A stretch of 64,000 bases of DNA from positions 7,733,001 to 7,797,000 of the forward strand of contig BSBM01000372.1 in NCBI GenBank assembly GCA_027924585.1. Direction: 5' to 3'. Below the pieces are notes generated by a model. That model saw nothing but the letters and a program-made list of their open reading frames with translations, was not told where the DNA came from and did no database searches. Positions 10,572 through 23,707 of this stretch are shown here, in pieces. Each line of letters opens with the position of its first letter. Positions within the stretch are counted from its first letter, which is position 1. Source of the DNA: Larix kaempferi. Taxonomy: Eukaryota; Streptophyta; Pinopsida; Pinales; Pinaceae. A program made the translations under genes and the position numbers.

Positions 10572-13500
10572 AACTTGTTGCATGTCCTCATGCAACCCAA
10601 TACCTGTGTAGCATCCAAACTAGAATGACTCATTTGATTGTTGCTTTCATTTTACCATGCATAATGACCAAAACCAATCTGCTTGCCCACTAATGATGCT
10701 AATGGAATATGATGCTTCTTTCCAAACAATATTTGAAACTCCTTCAAACAATGGTTGTTGCATTTCTCATCAAAGGATAATATTCAAAAATAGCCTTCAA
10801 ATGATCTCTAGCAATTCTGATGGAGTTTCAGCAATTAGCGAAAACCTTAGCAAAGAAGTTAGCGAAAAATTTGGCGGTGTTGCAGCCATTTAGCGGAGAA
10901 TTTAGTAGAAAATTTGGCAGTGTTGCAGCCATTTAGTGGAGGATTTAGCAGAAAATTTGGCAGTGTTGCAGCCATTTAGCGGAGGATTTAGCGGAAAATT
11001 TGACGGTGTTGCAGCCATTTAGTGGAGAATTTAGCAGAAAATTTGGAAGTGTTGCAACTGCTTAGCGGAGAATTTAGCGTTGTTGCAGCTGCTTAGCAGA
11101 GGATTTAGTGAAGAATTTAGTAGTGTTGTAGCTGCTAGAATAGGGAAATGGACAAAATTGGCAGAGTAACAACTGGTGTTGCAGCAAACTTCCTGAGATA
11201 ATATCTCACAAAATACAAACTGGGTTTGGCTGAAATTTTGCAAGCAAGTTTCGACAAGTCCAATGCATCTCCACATCGAAAATCAGAGATACCCACATCA
11301 CAAATTTCGAGAAAAATGCAAATTGGTTGTAGGTGATGATGGTCATTTTTTCTCAATTCGTGAAGTATTTTTTCTTCTTCTGAAAAATGGTGAGTATCTT
11401 CCTCTTAACATAATGCTTCTGCTCCCCAAAGCTCAAATTCATCTGATGCATGGATATCGAGATATAGGCAAAATGGCTGTAGGTGATGGTGGCCATTTTC
11501 TCAAAAGCTGTGCATTAGATTAGGTTGAAACTTACCAGAGTTGTTCTTCATGATGTTATGCATTCCCTGTCCAAAAATCACGAGAATATGACTCTCGGTT
11601 TGCAAGATATCATCAGTTCAATTTCTGCATTAAATATGAGCATGAGTAATATGAATGTGAATGGAAAACCAACAAGCATAGTAGCTCCTCCCCCAAAATG
11701 AATAATTTCCATGTCCTCATGGAAAGTAAGAGTTGTTATCTCAGTTGGAAAATACCCATCTCCCCCAAACTTAACATTTTTCCATTCTCTGATGCCTTGG
11801 AAGATATAAACCAATACATGCATCAAAAGGCCTTCAAATTAATTACCACAAGCCTCACTTCCTTTCTGTGTTCCCACTGATTCATTTTTAGAATTCCCTC
11901 TTTCCAATATCTAAGACCACCTCCATGCCAACAAATATTTACATCCATTATTGCATACATACCAAGCATGAACAAAAGGTATGAAATCCCACTTATGAAT
12001 CAAATTGTGACTCAAATATGTTTAAATATGCCCATCCCATTTACCATATCCATTTTAAGATTAATTCCAAAAAAAATGTTGCCAAATGTTTGTTAATGCT
12101 ACTGTATATATGGCTCTAAATATGCTGCCTCAAAATTTTGGAAAATAGTAGGATAAAAATTACATGGTTGCTCCACTGTTGCTCTGTATTATGGTGCTCT
12201 TAGCAAACTTTTTAATGTCATGGTGGCTTGATTATAGTCCTAGAAATTCCATCAACATGCTTTTTCAAGCCTACATTTCATCCTTGCGTGCCTTTAAATC
12301 ATGAATGTGTTTCTTTTTAAGGATGCGCCTTGTTTCACAATCTCAATTTTAATTGCAGCCATATGAATGCCTTGTTATTGTTGTTGTATGCTGTAATGAT
12401 CCAAGCAACTAGTCCATATTACTGCCGTAATATCTAGAGGTTAAATATCAACAAGTGTTGAAAATTATGTTGTCTTCATATTCCCCGTGTGACAAGCTAC
12501 TACAGGAATGCAGAGATCATATTTGTTTGGGAAGTGAAAGCATTTGTCAATTTTATGCCATAGATTTCCTTCTAAGATTGCAATAGCATGCTAAAGTTTG
12601 AATATACAATGGAAATCTTGAATAAAATATGGACAATGTGTCGATGACAATGCATAAAAACATAAATCAAGCAAGGAATATATTGTGTTGGAGATGGCAT
12701 TTAGAAAATGTCGTCTAGTAGAGGATGCTTTGGCTTCTTTATTTTTCCTAGGATATACCTTCACTTTCTGAGATGCAACAATGAAATGAGCTAGAAATAG
12801 ATGGTTGATCATGAAACCGTGGGCTGAACATGGCTTAACACTAACAATTGATGCTTTTGTTATGAGGATAGAAACCCTATAATCAGGAAATATCATATCT
12901 CAAAAAAAAAACTTGGTTTGCTTCCATGTAAATATAAGCTTGTTTTCCCAAAGGATGGTCTGTCTTTCATTATTATGGGAATATTTTCATAGTGTCAGCA
13001 AGATCTCTCTTACATTATAAATCACATCAAATATGCAAGGACCATGGTAGCAATTGTAAATCAATGAAGGCATCAGTGATCCATGAAACTCATACCTCTA
13101 AATGTATTCTCTGTTATATGAGAGCATAGACTTCTTCCACTGTAAGTTCTCATGAAGCAACAACAATGCCTTGTGTTCCTACTGTTGGTTCTTGTGTGGC
13201 AGCAGTAGATCATTTTTTTTATACTTGGATGTTGGGAAGGACTTGAATTGGGTTGCATGAATTGGAATGACGAAGTGTTAGAATTGAATGGGCAAGGATG
13301 GGAATGGATGGACATAAAATGCTATATAGAAAATGAAAATAGATAATGCTTAGTGGTTCTTCATAACATATTCCTAAATCTTTAATAAATAAAAAACTCA
13401 TGCTATTTTACCTCAAGTGTTACCTCTGTGGAAGCCTTGGTTAACTGTTGCTGAGAGATGTAGCTGGAAGATGAAGCTTATGAAGGTTGAATCTGATCCA

Positions 13501-14131
13501 TGATTAGGAACTGTGCAAGCTGACTGAAAACAAATGCTGCCAACTGAATGAAAAGAATACTGCTGAACTGCTGGAACAATAAAAATATATAGTCTTCATC
13601 CAATATCCATGCTTATGTACAAGTTAATCCATGTGAATGAATGTTCTTGAAGTCAAACATGGAGAAACTTCGTTGGATTACCAATCAATAATGAAAATTG
13701 TTAACCAACGTGAGACAGATAACTCACCAGTGATGACAATGAGCTATCAAGGTACAACAGTACAATCTGTCAGGTACGAATGTATGTGTTGAAGTCGAGT
13801 CACCTGCAGGATCTGACAAACAAGAGACATTGATGTATTCCCTTGATCATCAGTGAGGAAATTTACCATTGATGCATGTAAAATTCCAAGGTACTATACA
13901 TAACTCAAGTCTTGTTGCCCATATAGTGTGTTGAGGTCGAGGGTACAAGACCATTGGAAGGTGGACCTTAATGAATTCCACATCATCCAATATGAGTACA
14001 AAACAAATGATTGTGAATAACTAGATATGAAATATTTTCTCCAACGGGTAGGCTTTATTGTTAAAATGAAAAGGATTGGGGGTGACTCAGCATGTAAGAG
14101 AGATGAGAGACATTATTCATGGGTTAGGTGT
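10572..14131 (-). other. Non-coding internal region of the gag-only element, left part
   Basis: No gag, protease, RT or integrase motif was seen on either strand. Three related stretches combine a purine run (seen as CTCCCCCAAA on the plus strand) with a following motif like ATGTCCTCATG: near 10560, 11690 and 11760. A 43-bp tandem array lies at 10870-11135. The rest is AT-rich sequence with short frames only. Confidence 0.6.
10870..11135. repeat. 43-bp tandem repeat array (about 6 copies)
   Basis: The motif GCAGCCATTTAGCGGAG recurs with starts at 10882, 10925, 10968, 11011 and 11054, exactly 43 bases apart, then more diverged at about 11085 and 11128. Between the starts each copy has a variant of AATTTAGCAGAAAATTTGG. 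One late copy is shortened to 31 bp. Confidence 0.9.
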
Positions 14132-14819
14132 TGTTAGAACTGTAATCCACACTTAGTACCATAATCCATAAATTTTTTTTGCTCATGTGCTTAATTAAAC
14201 CATAGTTTGGACTAGGTGACTACAGTTGGTCAAAAACCCACTTTTGAGAGTGTTCACACCCACTTCCAACCAAACCAGTTCACCCAGCCTCCTGTTTTGT
14301 CCACAAGTGTTCCCTCATTAATTGCTGGTGCGCCCTCTCTCCTTGTTTTGGGGAATTTCAGTTGACCAAGGGCGCTAGGGTGGATTTTGCCAATTTTTGG
14401 CTAGATTTGGAGCATTTAATGCTCCCTTGGGCCCCCCAAACTCCTCTACTTGCTCACCCACACCTGCCTTGAGCTCATTAATGACCCAGCATGCTTCAGC
14501 CACCTCCACACCAGAATTCGTGACTGTTTGGGGTGATTGGGATTGAGTTGGACCCACCTGGGGGAGATTGAGGCCAATTTGGCATTGTTGACTTGTACAC
14601 TCAGCTAGAGCCACCTAATGCTCTCGAATTTCTCATGGATGTAATAAAAACCTGTTACTAACATTTTCACATGTTAGACAGTCAGTTAATCAAGATATTC
14701 AGCATACATTGTGTGTAATATTATCATCTTTTTCAAGTTTTTCCACTGTTTTTGCAAATTAATTCGATTTTGTGAGGTTCTCCATAGCTCCTAGATCTTC
14801 TGTGATCAAAATAATCACA
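14132..14819 (+). repeat. 5' LTR of the copia element (688 bp)
   Basis: It begins TGTTAGAACTG and ends ATAATCACA. It differs from the 3' LTR at roughly 15-18 positions, including a small cluster near GGATTTTGCC. It ends directly at the primer-binding site. Confidence 0.95.
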
Positions 14820-14831
14820 TGGTATCAGAGC
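14820..14831 (+). other. Primer-binding site (tRNA-iMet type) of copia
   Basis: TGGTATCAGAGC follows the 5' LTR with no spacer. It is the standard initiator-Met tRNA complement used by plant copia elements. Confidence 0.93.
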
Positions 14832-14905
14832 CATCGTGGAGTTAGTGAGTTGCAGGTCAATATTGAGCATTGAAGTGCATTCTAGAGAGGATTTCCAGAT
14901 AAAAA

Positions 14906-17900
14906 TTGAGTGTTTTTTGCAGGTGTTTCAGTAGTTTTCTCACCATTAACGCAGCAGTCATGGAAGCAAACCAAATGTTGCTCACACCCTTCAATTTTTT
15001 CGATTGGAAGGCTAAGATGGTCATCAAGCTGAGATCTAAGGGTCTCTATAGAGTGACCATGGGCACAGAAGTGGAGCCAAACTCTGCTGTGGAGAAAGCA
15101 AAGTACTACAATCGACTTGATGAAGCTTATGGATTGCTATGCTTGAGCATTTCAAGGGAACTCTTGTTTCATACAGACAGTTTGACAACCCCCAATGAGG
15201 TATGGGTGAAGCTAGAATCACTCTTTGGGAAAACTGATGAACTGAGAGGCCACCAGCTTGAAAACGAGCTCATTAGCTTGAGCCCAGCGCATTTTGAAAC
15301 CATCCAGGAGTTCTTCACGAAGTTCAAGTCACTGGTGCTTCAACTGCAACAATGTGGAATTGTTAAGAAGGAGGAACAACTGATTCTGTCCATCCTTTCG
15401 AAGCTAGGCCCAGAATTCTCTGTATTTGTTACCACATTTCACTCAGCCAAAATGACCCTTCGAAATTGGCAAATGCCATCACTAGCTACCTTCATGGAGT
15501 GTCTCACTCAGGAGCAGGACAAACAAGTTAAGATGGGCACCATAAAATCAAAGGACCAAGCATTGGCAATGGGTGTTTCAAATGAAAGCAAAGGAAAGCA
15601 AAAAGCCAAGAATTCGAAGCAGCAAGAGAAGAGGAAGTTTGACAAGACCAAGTCTGCAGATGGGGGTTCGAATCTGTCAAAGGAGAAGGACAAGAAGGGA
15701 AAGGAAAAGACCAAATGCACCTATTGTCATAGGGGATGGCATCCAGAGAGATCATGTATGAAGAAAACCATTGACTCAATGGCGCAGCTGCTGGAGAAGA
15801 ACAACATCCCAGTCCCTGAGGGCGCAAGGAAGAAGGAGAGCACCTCAAACCCTGACAATAAGGAGAAGTGTCATGCTTTGGTAGCAGCTATTTCGAATCC
15901 CTCTTCCTTCATCATTGATTCAGGAGCTTCCAGACATATGGTTTCATCCAGAGAGCTCTTCTCCTCTATGCATTCGAATGGTGGCCCAACAGTTCGAATG
16001 GGAGATGATTCAGAAATCCAGACCAAGGGGATTGGTAGGATTGACATGGAGCATGGCTATTTCAGTGATGTGCTCTATGTACCTTCATTGGCTACAAATT
16101 TGCTATCAGTTTATCAAATGACCCATACAGGAGAAGCCAAGAGAGTAACATTTACTCCAGATTTGGTAGAAATCTCAGAAATTTCCTCAAATCAAGTTGT
16201 GGCAGTAGGGTATGCTGATCATGATGAGAGAATGTACAAATTCTCAAATTTCATTCCAAATTCTAGTGACCATGCTCTTGTCTCTCATGCCAACGAGACC
16301 TCCAAGTTGTGGCATGAAATATTTGGCCACATGAACTACAAATATCTCCAGACATTGCACAAGGACGAGATGGTGGAAGGGCTTCCAGAAATCAAATCAT
16401 CAAATGGTGCATGCATTGGGTGTGTAGTTGGAAAGCATCCTGAGCACAGCTATGAGAAGGGAATGGCAAGGAGAGCCACTCAACCACTTGGATTGGTACA
16501 TTCAGACCTCATTGGTCCTCTTCCCACTCCATCATATGGTGGATCAAGGTATGTACTTACATTCATAGATGACTACTCTCGATTCTGCTGGGTTTACTTC
16601 CTTAAATTGAAGTCAGAAGTGTTCGAGAAATTGAAGATTTGGAAAGCCCTAGTGGAGAACCATAGTGGTCATAAGATAAAGATCCTTAGGACTGATAATG
16701 GAAAGGAATATGTGAATAATAACATTCAGCACCTTTGTGAGGAATGTGGCATCCAAATGCAACATTCAATCCCCTACACACCTCAGCAAAATGGTGTGGC
16801 AGAGGGGAAAAATAGATCTCTCAAGGAGATGGCTACTTGCATGATTGAAGCTAGGGATCTAAGCCCTAAGCTATGGGCTGAAGCCATCAATTGTGCTGCT
16901 CATATTCAGAAAAGAGCCTTTCACAAATCAGTCAAAGGAAAAACCCCCTATGAGGCATGGTTTGTCCAAAAACCAAATGTGTCAAATTTCAGGATTTTTG
17001 GGTCTAGAGCATGGGCTCGAATTCCATCAGAAAAGAGGAAGGCTTTGGAGCCACAGAGCAGGGAATGTATCATGGTTGGATATGGTGAGGAAACAAAGGG
17101 ATACAATCTCTTTGACACATCCACACTTAAAACTTTCATTGAGAGAAGTGTGCAATTCTAAGAAGAACCAATTCCATATTTTGAGCTTGCACCGGGGGAA
17201 AGCTCCTCTCCTCCACACCTTAATGAAATTAGTGATGATTCCACCTCTGATTTTTCTGATATTGCTGAAGATGACATGGCTGAAGATGACATTGCTGTAC
17301 ATGAGTCACCATCAAGGCCCAAGTGGGCTGAGAAAATCATACAAGCTGCAGGTGAATTGGCAGGCAATCCCCAAGAGCCTAGGAAGACTAGATCTCAAAC
17401 AATCAATGCTTCCTTTGCAAATGAAAGTGAACTTGCTGATCACTGTTTTATGATGATTGGATCTGATCCAACATCATATCAGGAAGCTCATCATGATCCA
17501 AGGTGGAGAGCAGCAATGCAAGAAGAATTCCAGTCTCTCCAAGAGAACAAAACATGGGATTTGGTGCCTCTTCCTCCCAAGAGGAAACTTGTGCAATGTA
17601 AGTGGATTTTTCGAACCAAACCTGTTGCTGATGGTTCTGATCTGAATTATAAGGATAGGTTAGTGGCTAAGGGATACTCACAAATCCATGGTGTGGATTA
17701 TACAGAGACCTTTGCACCGGTTGCAAAGATGGACTCAATTAGACTAGCTCTAGCCATGGCAGCTAGTAAAGGTTGGGAAGTTCACCACATGGATGTCAAA
17801 AGTGCATTCTTGCATGGTGAGCTACAGGAAGAGATATATATGCAGCAACCTGAAGGATTCCAAGAGGATCCCACACTTGTATGCAGGTTGAAGAAGTCAC

Positions 17901-18988
17901 TCTATGGACTCAAGCAAGCCCCCAGGGCTTGGTATGCCAAAATGGATGTTTTTTTGCTCTCAATTGGTTTCTGTCGATGCAAGTCTGATCCAAATGTTTA
18001 TTTGCAGCATTGTGATGATAATTTGCAGGTCATTGTACTGTATGTTGATGATCTCTTAATTACAGGGAGATGCACCAAACAAATTGGCTCAATTAAAGCT
18101 TCTTTGCACAGTGAATTTGCCATGAGCGACCTAGGATTGCTAAGGCAATTTTTGGGTTTGGAAATTGAGCAATCTGAGAGAGGTATATTGCTGAGTCAAC
18201 CTAAGTATGCTTCAGACCTGTTATTCAAGTTTAAAATGGCTGAATGTAAGGCAGCCAAGTGCCCATTCCTTTCAGGCATAAAACTAGGTGAATTTGAAGA
18301 CTCTCCATTGGTGGATTGCACTCTCTACAGGCAGCTAGTTGGAAGTTTGCTGTACCTTACACATACAAGACCTGATTTGTCTTATGCTGTAAGTGCTGTA
18401 GCAAGGTATATGCAGCAGCCACATGAGATCCATTGGAAGGCAGCCAAAAGGATCCTTCATTATGTCCAAGGAACAAAGAACTTTGGGGTACACTATGCAG
18501 CTGGTTCTTCACTTCAACTAGCTGGATTTTCTGATTCCGATTGGGCGGGAGATCCCATCGATAGAAAATCCACTTCAGGTTTTGTGTTTATGTTTGCTGA
18601 AGGTCCCATTTGCTGGTCAAGTAAGAAACAGCATACAATTTCTCTTTCATCAGCAGAGGCCGAGTACAGGGCAGCAGTGAACGCAGCCACACAGTGTGTT
18701 TGGTTGCAAGGCATTCTTCGGGAGTTTGGTGTTGCTATTGATTCTCCAACCAATATTTGGGTGGATAATCAAAGTGCCATCAAGATATATACTGATCCAG
18801 TACAGAGGCAAAGAACAAATCACATTGAGATCCACATGCATTACATTCGGGGCTTGGTGCATGATAGGGTGATTTCATTGCAGTATTGCCCATCCACCGA
18901 GCAAACTGCAGATATTTTCACCAAGTGCTTTACTGAGAAGACCTTCACTCACTTGAGAGATTTGCTTGGAGTGAGTGATGGATGGTGA
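14906..18988 (+). pseudogene. gag-pol: Copia gag-pol polyprotein with one in-frame stop
   Basis: The frame is single and collinear; the likely start is the Met at 14960 (MEANQMLLTPFNFFDWKAKM), although it is open from 14906. Gag is followed by a CCHC zinc knuckle, CTYCHRGWHPERSC (near 15715). Next come protease (FIIDSGASRHM), integrase with its zinc-binding LWHEIFGHMN...CIGC and catalytic core (VHSDLIGPL, ILRTDNGKEY, NGVAEGKNRS), then RT with WRAAMQEEFQSLQENKTWDL, MDVKSAFLHGELQEEIYMQQ and YVDD (near 18043). RNase H has SDSDWAGDPIDRKSTSGF, SSAEAEYRAA and ADIFTK, ending at 18988. A TAA at 17159-17161, between integrase and RT, is the only stop. The residue after the catalytic Glu is Gly (GGG, 16805-16807) where Arg or Lys is usual. 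Confidence 0.95.
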
Positions 18989-19171
18989 TTGCTGCAATTT
19001 AATTACAGGTTCAGCCCCATGTCCATTTTAGAGGGAAGTTTTTATCCCATGAGGTTTTACTTCTTTTCCTCGGTTCATATGGACAAATAAAATTTCTGTT
19101 TGTAATGAGGTGACTTGAGCCTTTGTTGCCAAGGCCTCCCACTTATATTTCATGAGATGTACTAAGATATG

Positions 19172-19183
19172 GTTAAGGGGGGG
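19172..19183 (+). other. Polypurine tract of copia
   Basis: GGTTAAGGGGGGG lies directly before the 3' LTR TGTTAGAAC, as expected for plus-strand priming. Confidence 0.75.
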
Positions 19184-19872
19184 TGTTAGAACTGTAATCC
19201 ACACTTAGTACCATAATCCATAAATTTTTATTGCTCATGTGCTTAATTAAACCATAGTTTGGACTAGGTGACTACAGTTGGTCAAAAACCCACTTTTGAG
19301 AGTGTTCACACCCACTTCCAACCAAACCAGTTCACCCAGCCTCCTGTTTTGTCCACAAGTGCACCCTCATTAATTGCTGGTGTGCCCTCTCTCCTTGTTT
19401 TGGGGAATTTCAGTTGACCAAGGGCGCTAGGGTGGAAATTTGGCCATTTTTGGCTAGATTTGGAGCATTTAATGCTCCCCTGGGCCCCCCAAACTCCTCT
19501 ACTTGCTCACCCAAGCCTGCCTTGAGCTCATTAATGACCCAGCATGCTTCATCCACCTCCACAACAGAATTCGTGACTGTTTGGGGTGATTGGGATTGAG
19601 TTGGACCCACCTGGGGGGGATTGAGGCCAATTTGGCATTGTTGACTTGTACACTCAGCTAGAGCCACCTAATGCTCTCGAATTTCTCATGGATGTAATAA
19701 AAACCTGTTACTAACATTTTCACATGTTAGACAGTCATTTAATCAAGATATTCAGCATACATTGTGTGTAATATTATCATCTTTTTCAAGTTTTTCCACT
19801 GTTTTTGCAAATTAATTCGATTTTGTGAGGTTGTCCATAGCTCCTAGATCTTCTGTGATCAAAATACTCACA
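19184..19872 (+). repeat. 3' LTR of the copia element (689 bp)
   Basis: It is a near-copy of 14132-14819, ends ATACTCACA, and is followed by the GGTGT target duplication. Confidence 0.95.
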
Positions 19873-22147
19873 GGTGTGAGTGGATTGGATAGTATGGGAG
19901 TGATGAAATGGTGGAGAAGGTCATGGAAGTGATGGAATGGTGGAGGCAAAAAGGAAATGTATGGGCAATCATGGTGTTGGTAAATGAGCATGATGGACGA
20001 AAGGTCTTTTGGGAGGCTTATTCAGTAGCAATTCATGTAGCACCAGGACTTGACTTAAGGAACATTGGTCTTCATATGGTTTTCACATCAATCTCTCCAT
20101 TTTTTTATGTGCTGAATCCATTTGCAAATTGATAAAAAAGTCTTCAAGAGTCACTCGTGCATGTATTGACCTTCTTCTTCCAAGGACCTGCAAAAACCTA
20201 GCACTTGCCTGCAATAAAACATGAGATGATGGAAGAAGAGAGATGATTGGTCTCTCTTCACCAAACAATTAAAATAAAAACAACCAATTACTTATAAAAC
20301 AAATCCAAAGGAAAATGAATGAATCAAAATCCACTTTATACCTGTGGGAGAGCGATGGCCATCTAGACTCACCAACAGTATTCCAATCATAACTTCTTCG
20401 TTGCTTTCCCGATTTGAGTGATTAAATATACAAATTAAATTGAATTCATAGGTCTATGTCCCTTAGAAACAGGTTTTTAAAATTCCATGTAATGATATTC
20501 CAAATTGCTCAGTAACAGCCTGCATGACAAGGTGTTTTTCGAATTCTGGACTAAACCAACAGTCACGGTTTTAGGCATAACTTTTTCGTTTGATAACAGA
20601 TTGAAGTGATTCCAATTGGATATGAAAGTATATTCATGTAGGAATATCCAATAGAAACAAGTTTTGAATCCAATAAGATTGCATGAGTCGAACAGTCCAA
20701 TGAGCATTCTAGGAAACTGAGTTTTAAAAATGTTGATTTGTGATAGGTAGTCGGTATTTTGGTCATACAATTTGCGTACGATATTGGAATTGAGTGATTC
20801 AAATTGTGTTATAAACTATATTAATAGGGGAATATACCAATGAAACAGTTTTTCAATATCTATCCAATAAGGCTTTCAAAAGTGACTGTCCCAGCTCTGT
20901 TCCTAAGCTTCCTGCTTGACACCCCATTAGTATTTTGACCATAAATTTTTCGTTTGATGCCCAATATAAAAAAATCAAATTGTTTTGGAAACTAGATTCA
21001 AAGGGATACTTGGGATGTAAACAATTTTTAAAAATAATTCCATTTGGTCTCCCAAAAATGCACTGTCCCGACTATGTCTCAGTAAACATTTCAAGCCAAA
21101 ATGCCCCAAAAATACAATAAATGAAATTTGGCTCCCAAAAAGTGACCGGAATAGGTGTGAATGTTTTTAATTATATAAATTTAAATAGAACACACACACA
21201 TACCAAAAATTTCAAGCATTGAGTACCTAGATTGACTTACACAGTGTGTTGCGGCTGCAACTGCAACACTTAAAAAATAATATAATTTTGAAATAAAGTC
21301 TATGTATTTTTATGGATGTTTTATATAGAAATAAAAACTAAACACATACCATGATGATCACATAAGTTTCAAGCTTGAAGGGTTCCATAATCGTTTGGCT
21401 CATTTTCCCGTGGAGTCTTCATTCACCAATGCTTCCTTCCTCTTACCAACTTCCTGAAAAAGAGAGATTAGTAATATGGGTGGCTCTTACTGCACCATGT
21501 GTCCAAGAGTTCTTATTCATAACAAAATGATACTATCTATGAATCCTAGATCTAAGTGAAAAAATGAATGATATCTTACCAATTTTATTTATTTACAATG
21601 TCCTACACTATTTGGAAATAACAAATTCTTCTCAAGTGTAGGAGAACTTCCAATGGAACCAATTTTGAAGAAATGACTCAAGTATTCTCATACTCCCAAC
21701 AGAAAAATATAAATTTATGAATGTTAGGATATGAGAGATCAACTTCCCTTGAAATGATGGTGCCAAGAATCGATGAAGTAAAGAATGATGCTGCAAACCA
21801 ATGACAGATTGAAACCAAGCTTCAATATAGTCTTTGTTCCCTTGATTTCTCATGGTTGTTACCCCATGAAGCTTCTTAGTAAACTGATCTTCATGAATTC
21901 ATAAGAGATTCGGATCTAATGATGTGAAGGATGTTTTTGGTTCCAATGCCTGTTCTTCATCAAATCTTTTGATCTCGTTAACTTGTTGATGATCATAAGA
22001 AACTTTGCTTCCAAGTCTTGGATTTAAAACATGTTCATGCCTCGTAAGGATTTGCTGCAACAGTGTATAGTATTTTTGCAGCAGTGTAGGTGAGGTAGAA
22101 CAAGAGGGAAATGTAGGAAAATTTTGCAGTTCAGCACTGTAAGCATA
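19873..22147 (-). other. Non-coding internal region of the gag-only element, right part
   Basis: It continues the sequence interrupted at 14131. No pol motif is seen. It contains a four-copy ~185-bp diverged tandem array at 20381-21100. Other stretches (21100-22147) are AT-rich and hold only short open frames without recognisable products. Confidence 0.6.
20381..21100. repeat. Four diverged ~185-bp tandem repeats
   Basis: A core like TTTTGGTCATAA.TTTTTCG followed by GAT..GATTGAAGTGATTCAAATTG and later CCAATA(G/A)AAACA recurs with starts near 20381, 20567, 20752 and 20927 (spacing 186, 185, 176). The copies are strongly diverged but keep order and spacing. Confidence 0.7.
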
Positions 22148-23463
22148 CTATACTTCTTTATTATGGTTAGGGTGGAGGGTGGATTGGACAGGAAATCGTG
22201 TTGGATACCAAGGAGTTTGATGAGAAGATAGATGTGGTTGATGTAGAGGATTGGTTTGTGAGGTTGATATTGAAGGACCAAGTTGTGTTGCAGCATGAGA
22301 GAGAGTGGCCATGTGATCATAAGATAGGCGATTACAACCTTGTGGATAAGGTAGGTAAGAGTTAAGTTGATGCTGCAATAGCTTCCATGGTGGAGGAGTA
22401 TTCAATGATTGAGTATGAGAGTAAGGAAATCGAGGGATAGAGTTTTGAACCATACATGTAGGCCACAATTTCTATGACTGTTGAAATGAGTTGGATGCAA
22501 CTCCCATATCTATTTGATATGTTTCTTTCATCCTTGGTAAGGAGGGCCAACAATCTGTGGAATGATTCATGTCACATATGCCACAAATTGTGATACTATC
22601 CAAAGGACAATCTATTGCAAGATGTTTCTTCTGGCACCAAGGGAAAACTATTTCTTCAAATTCCTCATGTTTTTCCTTAACCTGCAAAACACACCCAATT
22701 GTGAATTTAGTGAACCCTTGACATTAGCATTAAAATTTTCTAATAAATTACTGATTTCAACTCCTAAAACTCCTACTTTTGCAGTAGATTTCAAAAATCT
22801 AGAGGAAAGTTCATTAGAATTCTTACTGGTCTTCAAGTTTCCTCTTGAATACCTTCTACATAACTCACAAATATCATCATATGATAACTGAAATACATCA
22901 CATGTTCCCATCAGATTTAATATTTCTAAATATTCAGCTTGGATTCCCTTGAGTAGGAGTGTTTTCAAGGTCTCTTTCCCTAGTTGTCTTTGTTTGATTC
23001 TCTGAATATTGTATTGAAAGAATTCCATGTAATCCTCCAAACTCTCTTCTTCCACTTGTGTCATTTCAAAGATATCTTTATTGACCCTGCAATAATCTTG
23101 GTACCTTTTCAAGAATACATGTTTCATGTCTTCCCAAGTTTGTATACAATTACCACCGAGGCTCATGAACCATAACAGGGCTGTTCCTTTTAGAGTAAGG
23201 GGAAACACATTCAACTTCTGATCATTAGTATGATCATATCCTCTACAAAGTACTTCAAATTCAAATAAAAATACATCAGGGTCTTCATTTTCCAAACCAT
23301 GAAAATTTGGTAGAACATGTGGGGGAATGCTTTTCGTTGATGCCACTCCTCCTGAATCTCTGATGGGAAATTCTAAGGTAACAAATTCTTCATCTTTCTT
23401 ACCTGCCATCTCTTTATTAAATTCTTCATGTGCTATCTTGAGGCTCCTCCTTCGAATGTTCAT
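22148..23463 (-). pseudogene. gag: Gag of the non-autonomous gypsy element, broken
   Basis: The frame starts at 23463 (MNIRRRSLKIAHEEF), about 220 bases inside the primer site. It has a gypsy capsid core: PPHVLPNFHGLENEDPDVFL, NVFPLTLKGTALLWFMSLGG, TWEDMKHVFLKRYQDY and LEDYMEFFQYNIQRIKQRQL. A frameshift lies at about 22650-22690. In the next frame a Cys/His cluster follows (WCQKKHLAIDC...CGICDMNHSTDCWP, about 22545-22640), which looks like a pair of zinc knuckles. After a TAG near 22470 the same frame runs on as a Pro/His/Ser-rich tail to 22148. The length of about 430 residues is normal for gag. No protease follows. The role would be particle formation and RNA packaging. Confidence 0.85.
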
Positions 23464-23686
23464 GTCAATGGGTTAGTTTAATGGGTGGTTCTTACAACAC
23501 CACTAAGGGGAATGATAAGATTTACGCTCCAAAAATTAGAAATGAAATGAAACTAAATGCAAAAAAAGAAAATCCACACTCAAAGCAAATTCAATAAATT
23601 GAAAAGTAATCTTGCAACCTACATGCCCTACATTAACAATGCATCTACAAAACAATGTCAGATGTACTTTTGCACCATTGATAACT
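23464..23686 (-). other. Leader of the gag-only element
   Basis: These 223 bases lie between the primer site and the gag start. No open frame of note. A packaging signal would be expected here, but none can be identified by eye. Confidence 0.5.
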
Positions 23687-23704
23687 TCCCCGACAACGGC
23701 GCCA
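23687..23704 (-). other. Primer-binding site of the gag-only element
   Basis: The minus strand reads TGGCGCCGTTGTCGGGGA, three bases after the 5' LTR. This TGGCGCCGTTG..GGGGA type is typical of plant Athila/Tat-branch gypsy elements. Confidence 0.88.
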
Positions 23705-23707
23705 AAA

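Larger units (their letters stand above)
14132..19872 (+). mobile_element. Ty1/copia element, nearly intact
   Basis: LTRs at 14132-14819 and 19184-19872 are about 97-98% alike by eye. The flanking 5-bp duplication GGTGT (14127-14131 and 19873-19877) is perfect. A tRNA-iMet primer site (14820-14831) and a G-rich polypurine tract (about 19172-19183) are in the expected places. The single gag-pol frame (gag, protease, integrase, RT, RNase H, the copia order) is open from 14906 to 18988 except for one TAA at 17159. It is nested inside the non-coding part of the gag-only gypsy element and is the youngest insertion seen in this window. Confidence 0.96.

Noticed and set aside
22562-22891. Plus-strand 109-residue frame
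   Set aside because: It is the shadow of the gag reading frame on the opposite strand.
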